NCBI GenBank assembly: GCA_014378105.1
Contig: JACMOI010000074.1
Location: forward strand, 1-63,057
DNA length: 63,057 nucleotides
Reading direction: 5' to 3'
DNA from: Pseudopedobacter sp.
GTDB taxonomy: Bacteria > Bacteroidota > Bacteroidia > Sphingobacteriales > Sphingobacteriaceae
The translations under genes were made by a program, and so were the position numbers. The notes below the pieces were generated by a model that was not told the DNA's origin, made no database searches, and saw nothing but the letters and a program-made list of their open reading frames with translations. Shown one piece after another: positions 57,030-63,057 of this stretch. Numbering within the stretch: position 1 is the first letter of the stretch; every line of letters begins with the position of its first letter.

Positions 57030-58205
57030 ATGGCAACTTTAGATAAATTGAAACTGAGTAAGCAATTACTCTCTGCAATGACCAATAATGGGTATTTGAG
57101 CCCAACCGAGATACAATCTATTCTTTTACCAAGGATTAACGGAGGACAGGATTTAGTAGCTATCGGTCCGGATGGCTGCGGAAAAACCACCACTTGTGTG
57201 TTGGCAGCGCTCAATAAAATTCAATTCACCGAAGAAATTGCCCCTCGTGTTTTATATCTCGTACCTGATATTGAAACTGGCGAAGAAGTATTAGATCATT
57301 TCCACACTTTAAATCGTAATCGTGATTTGCGTTTTTTAGGTTTATTTGCTGGCGGAGCAAGCATAGATACACAAGTTTTAGAGCTAACAGATGGTGTGGA
57401 CATTATTGTGGCAACACCCGAAAGAGCTAGAGCAGCTTATTTGAAATTGGGTTTAAACTTAAATAAGATTTTGCTTTTTGTGGTGGATGATGCGGATATC
57501 ATTATTAAAAAAGGTTTGACATTACCAACCAATGAACTTGCAAGAAGTGTTCGAAAATCTCAGTTTTTAGTGTGCTCATCAGTAATGCATGATAGGCTGG
57601 AGAAAATGTACGCTACTTTTATGGAGATACCCAACATTATTGAGGTGGAGGATTTTGGAGATAACGAATTGAACACCGTTGAGCAGTTATTATATTTGGT
57701 TCCTAACTTCAGTACGAAGTTGTATCTGCTAGAAATGCTAATGGCAGATAAAGAGGTTTTTGAAAAAGTGATTGTTTTTGTAAACTCCAAATTTACTGCC
57801 GAAACAGTTTTTAAGAAGCTTTCACATGATTTTAAAGGTGAGATTGCTGTTTTTAAATCAGCAGGATTGAGTGATTTAAACTTTGGGGAATTGGAGGATT
57901 TTAAACTATCGCCTAAAGCCAGAGTTTTAGTGGTGGTGAATGAGGATGCTGAAAATTTAACTGTGAGTGAATTTCCCTCTATAGTACATTTCGATATTCC
58001 AGAAGATGAAATAGTTTATACCAAACGTCTTTTATTAAGAGATGATACACAGGAAGACCAGCTGGCTTTAACTTTTTCTACAGAATTGGAATTGGATATC
58101 ATCAAAAAGCTGGAGCAAAGACAAGGAAGAAAGATGCAGAAGATGAATTTGCCAGAAGAACTTTTTATTGTAAAGGATAAGGTGAAGAAACCTAAAGAAG
58201 AATAA
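57030..58205 (+). CDS. degenerate DEAD-box helicase-like protein
   Basis: 391 residues. The Q motif (Gln29 in LSPTEIQSILLP) and Walker A (GPDGCGKT, 46-53) are present, and motif Ib-like VATPERA. Motif II is DDAD (153-156) instead of DEAD, motif III reads CSSVM instead of SAT, and the second domain lacks the usual HRxGRxxR arginines of motif VI. It may bind ATP or RNA without unwinding. Two RecA-like domains are otherwise full length, with a basic C-terminus (KKPKEE). Confidence 0.75.
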   Translation: MATLDKLKLSKQLLSAMTNNGYLSPTEIQSILLPRINGGQDLVAIGPDGCGKTTTCVLAALNKIQFTEEIAPRVLYLVPDIETGEEVLDHFHTLNRNRDLRFLGLFAGGASIDTQVLELTDGVDIIVATPERARAAYLKLGLNLNKILLFVVDDADIIIKKGLTLPTNELARSVRKSQFLVCSSVMHDRLEKMYATFMEIPNIIEVEDFGDNELNTVEQLLYLVPNFSTKLYLLEMLMADKEVFEKVIVFVNSKFTAETVFKKLSHDFKGEIAVFKSAGLSDLNFGELEDFKLSPKARVLVVVNEDAENLTVSEFPSIVHFDIPEDEIVYTKRLLLRDDTQEDQLALTFSTELELDIIKKLEQRQGRKMQKMNLPEELFIVKDKVKKPKEE

Positions 58206-58248
58206 AAGAAGTGGTCTTGAACCAATTCTTTTATTCTATTAAATTAAT

Positions 58249-58767
58249 TTATTTCACTTTAAACTCAGCTTCAACATTACCCCACATTAATTCTACTTCT
58301 CCGTCTTTCTCAATTTTAAAAGTCATTTTTTCAATAAATTTCGAAGATTTTTCTGTGTTCACGGTAACTCTCAAAGCGTCATCAGTTTTGGCATAACTAG
58401 TCCCCCATTGATTCCAAGTTTTATTAAAGATAAATACCCAATCTTTTTCTCCTGGAATACTATATAAACCGTATTTGCCAGCAGGAAGCGTTTGACCATT
58501 AATTTTCACATCTTTGTTGATTTCAAAAACGGTGGCTTCATTTGCGCCAGTTCTCCAAATTTGCCCATAAGGAGCAATTTCTTTTCCAATAGTTCTTCCC
58601 TTAATAGAAGGCTGACTATAATCTACAGATACCATCACTCCTGATTTTAATGTTTCGCTTACTTTATCAGGTGGACTTGGTCTTTTACTCTTGTCATTCT
58701 GTGCGAATAACTGTACTGACATAAAGAGTAGCACAATGCTACTAAGAAGTTTAATTTGAGTTTTCAT
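58249..58767 (-). CDS. DUF2911 family secreted protein
   Basis: 172 residues with a signal peptide (to LFAQ). The body shows the DUF2911 pattern: KSGVMVSVDYSQPSIKGRTI, PYGQIWRTGANEATVFEINK and GKYGLYSIPGEKDWVFIFNK. This is a common periplasmic Bacteroidota family of unknown function. Convergent with the helicase gene, 43 bp away. Single-gene unit. Confidence 0.88.
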   Translation of the reverse strand: MKTQIKLLSSIVLLFMSVQLFAQNDKSKRPSPPDKVSETLKSGVMVSVDYSQPSIKGRTIGKEIAPYGQIWRTGANEATVFEINKDVKINGQTLPAGKYGLYSIPGEKDWVFIFNKTWNQWGTSYAKTDDALRVTVNTEKSSKFIEKMTFKIEKDGEVELMWGNVEAEFKVK

Positions 58768-58947
58768 AATTTATTTTTTTATACAAACTAAATATCGCAT
58801 TTAATGTTTCACGAATGATTATTTAATGTAAAATTAGTATCACGTTATATAATTTATTGTTAAGGTTATATTAAAATTGATGACCATGTAATAAATTTCG
58901 CCATGTTTACTCTAATGAAAAGCTAAACTTTAACTAAAATTTATATT

Positions 58948-61275
58948 TTGAAATTCATAAAATTTTATTTCACAACTTTCTTTCTAATAGTAACATTTAC
59001 ACATCTATTTGCGCAAAAAAATATCATTTTAAGTGGAACAATTCGGGATAATCAGACTGGCGAAACATTAATTGGGTGCTCTGTGAAAGTTAATGGCGTT
59101 TCATCTAATGCTACAATTTCAAATGCTTACGGCTTTTATTCTTTAAGCATTCCAGAAGGACACTATCAAATATTTTTTAGTTATGTAGGCTATAAAACAA
59201 TTGAAAAAGAAATAGACATAAAGAGTGATATGCAGTTGGATATGGACTTAAATTCTGCAAACGAATTAGCAGAAGTGTTGGTTACTTCAGAAAAAAAGAA
59301 TGACAATGTGGTAAATCCTCAAATGGGTGTTCAAAAACTAGATGTTAAGGACTTGAAAAATATTCCTGTTTTATTTGGCGAACGAGATATTTTGAAGACG
59401 CTACAACTATTGCCAGGAATTAAATCTGCAGGTGAAGGTAATTCAGGGTTTTACGTCCGTGGTGGATCAACGGATCAAAATTTAATTTTACTAGATGAAG
59501 CGCCTGTTTATAATGCTTCACATCTCCTGGGATTTTTTTCCACGTTCAATTCTGATGCGATTAAAGATGTGACAGTCTACAAAGGGGGAATGCCTGCTCA
59601 ATATGGAGGTAGATTATCTTCTGTTTTAGACATCAAAATGAATGATGGAAACAAAAAGGAATATACCGTAGAAGGAGGTTTAGGATTGATATCATCCAGA
59701 TTAAAAGTTGAAGGACCTTTTAAGAAAAATAAAAGTTCTTTTATGATAAGCGGCAGAAGAACTTATGCTGATGCCTTTTTAGCATTATCTCCAGATACGG
59801 CTTTAAAAAATAACACCCTATATTTTTACGATTTAAATGCCAAAGCTAATCTTCAACTAGATGATAAAAATATCATTTACCTATCGGGATATTTTGGTCG
59901 AGACAAACTTGGTTTAAATAACTCCTTCGGATTCGAGTGGGGCAATGCAACAGGTACTTTAAGGTGGAATCACATTATATCTGGCAGGTTATTTTCTAAT
60001 ACTTCGCTAATTTATAGTAACTATAACTATGTGATAGAAAATTTACTAAAAGACAATAATTTTAAAGTAAACTCTTCTATTCGGGATATCAATCTTAAAC
60101 AAGATTATCAATATTCAGCAGGTTTGAAACACCAATTGAGATATGGAATCAATGCTATCCATCATACCATTGCTCCTGGTAAATTAACTTCTTCTGGCAA
60201 TTCTAGTGTAAATCAAACCACCATTCAAAATAGAAAAGGACTGGAATTAGCGGGATATGTATCTGATGAATATCATTTAAGTGATAAAATTAATTTAGTT
60301 TATGGAGTGAGGTTAAGCTCTTTTACACTTTTAGGTCCAGGGACATTTAAAAGGTATGATAAACAAGGAAATACCATCGACTCTACATCTTATTCTTCTG
60401 GTCAAACCGTTAAAAGCTATTTAAATTTAGAGCCTCGACTATCAGCGAGTTTTCAATTGAGTGAATCAAAAGCAATCAAAGTTTCTTACACTAGAAACAC
60501 GCAGAATTTACATTTAATGTCGAATTCTACCTCAACTTCTCCAACAGATTTATACATCATGAATAGCAACAATACCAAACCAGAGATTGCCGATCAGGTT
60601 TCGGCAGGATATTTTGCAAATTTCAAGGATGATACTTACGAGTTTTCGGCAGAGGTATATTATAAACGGATGCAAAATCAAATTGAATACCGAAATGGAA
60701 CCGACTTAAGAGGGAATCAAAATGTAGAAGCTGATTTATTATATGGCGATGGAAGAGCATATGGAATTGAGTTATTCCTGAAAAAAAGATTTGGTGATTT
60801 TAATGGTTGGATTGGGTATACTTTAGCTAAAACCGAAAGACAATTTGACCAGATAAACAATGGGAACTGGTTCAATGCAAAGCAAGATCGTACACATGAT
60901 CTTTCATTAGTAGGAATTTATAAAGCGAGTAAAAGATGGACCCTTTCTTCAACTTTCGTTTACAGCACAGGTACCGCGGTCACTTTTCCGAGTGGGAAAT
61001 ACCAACTTGGAGGCTCTACGGTTTTTTACTACACCGAAAAAAACGGATATCGTACACCAGCATATCACCGTTTAGATTTATCAGCAACTTTAGAAGGTAA
61101 ACCTGGAAAAAAATATCAATCGAGCTGGTCTTTTGGGATTTACAATGTTTACAATCGTAAAAATGCTTTTTCTATTGATTTCAGAGAAGATCCTAATAAT
61201 GCAAATAAAACGCAAGTTGTAAAAACCTCGTTATTTGGTATCATTCCTTCAGTTACCTGGAACTTTAAATTTTAA
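58948..61275 (+). CDS. TonB-dependent receptor with CarboxypepD_reg-like domain
   Basis: 775 residues. Signal peptide (to LFAQ), carboxypeptidase-regulatory-like domain (ILSGTIRDNQTGETLIGCSV), plug (LQLLPGIKSAGEGNSGFYVRGG, GRLSSVLDIKM) and a barrel ending VTWNFKF. Shorter than SusC and without the SusC signature, so this is the receptor type paired with DUF4249 lipoproteins. Start is TTG at 58948: it gives a clean signal peptide and the frame has a stop 24 bp upstream. The substrate is unknown. Confidence 0.9.
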   Translation: MKFIKFYFTTFFLIVTFTHLFAQKNIILSGTIRDNQTGETLIGCSVKVNGVSSNATISNAYGFYSLSIPEGHYQIFFSYVGYKTIEKEIDIKSDMQLDMDLNSANELAEVLVTSEKKNDNVVNPQMGVQKLDVKDLKNIPVLFGERDILKTLQLLPGIKSAGEGNSGFYVRGGSTDQNLILLDEAPVYNASHLLGFFSTFNSDAIKDVTVYKGGMPAQYGGRLSSVLDIKMNDGNKKEYTVEGGLGLISSRLKVEGPFKKNKSSFMISGRRTYADAFLALSPDTALKNNTLYFYDLNAKANLQLDDKNIIYLSGYFGRDKLGLNNSFGFEWGNATGTLRWNHIISGRLFSNTSLIYSNYNYVIENLLKDNNFKVNSSIRDINLKQDYQYSAGLKHQLRYGINAIHHTIAPGKLTSSGNSSVNQTTIQNRKGLELAGYVSDEYHLSDKINLVYGVRLSSFTLLGPGTFKRYDKQGNTIDSTSYSSGQTVKSYLNLEPRLSASFQLSESKAIKVSYTRNTQNLHLMSNSTSTSPTDLYIMNSNNTKPEIADQVSAGYFANFKDDTYEFSAEVYYKRMQNQIEYRNGTDLRGNQNVEADLLYGDGRAYGIELFLKKRFGDFNGWIGYTLAKTERQFDQINNGNWFNAKQDRTHDLSLVGIYKASKRWTLSSTFVYSTGTAVTFPSGKYQLGGSTVFYYTEKNGYRTPAYHRLDLSATLEGKPGKKYQSSWSFGIYNVYNRKNAFSIDFREDPNNANKTQVVKTSLFGIIPSVTWNFKF

Positions 61276-61278
61276 AAG

Positions 61279-62082
61279 ATGAAAAAAAACAAAATAGCTT
61301 ATTTATCTTTTCTTCTTTTAGGAGTTTTGACACTCTTCAATTCTTGTGAGGATATTATCGATATAAATCTGAATAACGCAAATCCCAATGTGGTAATTGA
61401 AGCAAATGTGGTGAATAATGGTTTACAAACTGTTAAAGTAACTAAAACTAAATCTTTTAATGATAATAATACAGCAATTCCAATAAATGGGGCCAAAATT
61501 AGTGTAACAGAAGAAGGTGGAAGCACCTATACTTTTACAGAACAAGCTAATCTTTTAGGTAATTATTATTCAAATCAATTTGTAGGAAAGCCAGGTAAAA
61601 AGTACACTGTTAAAGTAAATATAAACGGTAAAATATATACAGCAAATTCAACTATGCCCCAACCTGTAAAATTAGACTCAATATCAGTAACCGAATTGAC
61701 TTTTTTTACCAATAAGAGAAAATACCTCCAAGTACATTATAAGGATCCAGCTAAAATAGCTAATCAATATAACTATGTTTTAAACATAAACGGAGAGATT
61801 AGAAATGCTTATTATGTAGACAGTGATCGGTTTAATGATGGAAACAATGTAACCAATACCATTTTTAATTCTGATCCTGAAATAAAATCGGGAGATAAAA
61901 TAACTTTAGATTTTCAATGTATTGATGAGTTGATTTACCGTTATTTTTTCGCTATTTCGCAAATTGCAGGTAACGGAGGTCCGCCCACTTCTCCCGCAAA
62001 TCCAGATTCTAATTTTGACAACGGGGCATTAGGTTATTTTTCTGCTCATACCAGTCAAAAAGTGTCTGCTACTGTTAAATAA
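61279..62082 (+). CDS. DUF4249 outer-membrane lipoprotein
   Basis: 267 residues with lipobox LFNSCEDII (Cys23). The N-terminal IDINLNNANPNVVIEANVVN and the Ig-like beta pattern (AKISVTEEGGSTYTFTEQ, LGNYYSNQFVGKPGKKYTVKV) mark DUF4249. The gene is 3 bp after the receptor, a standard pair in this phylum. It probably binds the ligand or closes the receptor, by analogy to SusD, but this is not shown. Confidence 0.88.
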   Translation: MKKNKIAYLSFLLLGVLTLFNSCEDIIDINLNNANPNVVIEANVVNNGLQTVKVTKTKSFNDNNTAIPINGAKISVTEEGGSTYTFTEQANLLGNYYSNQFVGKPGKKYTVKVNINGKIYTANSTMPQPVKLDSISVTELTFFTNKRKYLQVHYKDPAKIANQYNYVLNINGEIRNAYYVDSDRFNDGNNVTNTIFNSDPEIKSGDKITLDFQCIDELIYRYFFAISQIAGNGGPPTSPANPDSNFDNGALGYFSAHTSQKVSATVK

Positions 62083-62436
62083 TGGGTTCTTATAGTCTGA
62101 ATAGCTATGAAGACAGGTTGTGTCTGTTAAGCCAACATGAGAAATGGAAGACGCTACTTCCTTTTTTTGTTAGAATCGTAAAATGGATATTGTAACAATA
62201 CTTAATGACACTTTGTAAATTAGAAATTAACAGATACGCCTTATATTAAATATTATTTCTACCCAAAATTTGTATTTAATTAAAGCAGTAAGAAAAGTAA
62301 ATCTAATTACGTAATCTCTTTTTTTTATTCATATTAATGAATCAGCGGTACCCCACAGCACCGTTTTTTGCAGGGCGAGGAGTAAAACGTACGACACGAT
62401 CTATAGGGGAATGCCCGAAATTAGTAATAATTATAC
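62083..62436. other. intergenic region with a GC-richer unassigned segment
   Basis: 354 bp without a gene. The part at about 62343-62420 (GGTACCCCACAGCACCG and following) is more GC-rich than its surroundings and could be a dispersed repeat remnant. No terminator stands out. Confidence 0.45.
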
Positions 62437-62598
62437 TTAGGGTTTACTCCTCAATAGAAAACCTATAATTAAAAGGATGACCAAGAAGAAAAGTAATAAC
62501 GGTGTTATTGCGGTTACACCTTCTAGATAAATAAGTACTAGCGTAATGACGATAAAGCCAGATAAAATGCCTAAGTAAACAATGGTGATTGCTTTCAT
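62437..62598 (-). CDS. small 53-residue membrane protein
   Basis: ATG at 62598, TAA at 62437. The product MKAITIVYLGILSGFIVITL... has two hydrophobic helices (about 4-24 and 30-47) and ends LLRSKP. Its ATG overlaps the TGA of the upstream gene as ATGA, which suggests translational coupling and supports it as a real gene. Function unknown. Confidence 0.65.
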   Translation of the reverse strand: MKAITIVYLGILSGFIVITLVLIYLEGVTAITPLLLFFLVILLIIGFLLRSKP

Positions 62599-63057
62599 AT
62601 TGATGTGTTTTTTTCAACCGCTGTTAGTTCATCTATTAATTTTTGCATTTGTTTAATTGATTTTCCGAATGAGTAGTTGAACATCCATTTTGAGAGGTAA
62701 TAACAAATAGGCATTAGAATAATGATAGTGATGATGAAAGCGTAGACTACAAAGGGGCGACTCATGAACTGGCCAACGGTTTTTCCCGATCCAATTACCC
62801 CGCCCAAAAAATAACCACCAGTAGCACTAATAGGATAAACAAAAATAGCGACTTTACATTGGACTCCAATCCACTCTTCTAAAATATAAACTACTCTTTT
62901 TAATTCGCTCAACAAATTATTTGCAGTTACGTTAGTTTCAATGGATTTATAAAGTTGGAACCCAGCGTAACCAGCCCAATCAGTGAAAAATAAAGTAATG
63001 CTTATAAATAACAATATTTGCCAAAAGGGATATATAAATAATATTGGAATATAAATG
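62595..63057 (-). CDS. membrane protein, N-terminus beyond the window
   Basis: The frame is open to the window edge; no ATG precedes the edge, so the start lies outside and any internal TTG (63014) is unlikely. It encodes at least 153 residues with helices near IYIPILFIYPFWQILLFISI, VAIFVYPISATGGYFLGGVI and YAFIITIIILMPICYYLSKW, and a basic amphipathic tail (KSIKQMQKLIDELTAVEK). I do not recognise the family. It overlaps the next small gene by 4 bp. Confidence 0.6.
   Translation of the reverse strand, partial: IYIPILFIYPFWQILLFISITLFFTDWAGYAGFQLYKSIETNVTANNLLSELKRVVYILEEWIGVQCKVAIFVYPISATGGYFLGGVIGSGKTVGQFMSRPFVVYAFIITIIILMPICYYLSKWMFNYSFGKSIKQMQKLIDELTAVEKNTSI

Noticed and set aside
62343..62420. 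Remnant of a coding gene in the GC-richer segment
   Set aside because: No frame keeps protein-like sequence for more than a few dozen codons; it looks more like a repeat fragment.

Overview
The window looks like chromosomal DNA of a Bacteroidota bacterium of the Sphingobacteriaceae (Pedobacter-like). The pointers are AT-rich coding sequence, a SusC/SusD/SusE set, a CarboxypepD_reg TonB receptor paired with a DUF4249 lipoprotein, an amylase with a type IX secretion C-terminal tail, weak Shine-Dalgarno signals and TAnnTTTG-like -7 boxes. I see no rRNA, tRNA, CRISPR array, phage or intact insertion sequence. The genus assignment is inference.

Layout. 1-3.7 kb: ACP phosphodiesterase-like gene, tyrS, TlpA-like thioredoxin and an orphan LuxE-like gene. 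3.8-14.5 kb: a maltose/starch operon on the + strand (secreted GH13, beta-phosphoglucomutase, GH65 maltose phosphorylase, lipoprotein GH13, MFS sugar transporter, GH31 alpha-glucosidase) closed by a terminator, followed by glgB. 16.8-23.1 kb: TPR protein, ABM monooxygenase, S9 dipeptidyl peptidase, a membrane protein and two DoxX-like genes. 23.2-31.8 kb: a rearranged, repeat-rich accessory stretch with one intact and two partial DUF2237 genes, a decayed membrane gene, a porin-like gene, a two-component cluster whose kinase carries 21-residue repeats, and 1.35 kb of non-coding repeats. 31.8-34.7 kb: glycolytic operon pfkA / sugar-kinase-like / gap on the - strand. 34.8-46.7 kb: a Nudix-type regulator, a T9SS amylase, a second sugar-kinase-like gene, susE-susD-susC and an esterase with a starch-binding-like domain. 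46.7-54.1 kb: CobW GTPase, threonine aldolase, GAF histidine kinase, accC, ribE and two VirJ/AcvB-type hydrolases. 54.1-63.1 kb: mprF, a degenerate DEAD-box helicase, DUF2911, the TonB receptor/DUF4249 pair and small membrane proteins.

How the genes work together: secreted amylases cut alpha-glucan at the surface, SusCDE binds and imports oligosaccharides, periplasmic enzymes shorten them, and the MFS protein brings maltose in. Maltose phosphorylase plus beta-phosphoglucomutase yield glucose and glucose-6-phosphate, which feed pfkA and gap; GH31 and GlgB handle internal glucans. The main discovery candidate is a shared palindrome, GTGTA-N5-TACAC followed by TWAG. It lies upstream of pfkA and the Nudix regulator (34712), of the second sugar-kinase-like gene (39379), and of susC and the esterase (45442). 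The Nudix protein keeps the fold but has lost catalytic acids of the Nudix box, so it is the obvious candidate regulator. A second candidate is the pairing of MprF with two VirJ/AcvB hydrolases, which suggests a make-and-remove system for aminoacylated phospholipid.
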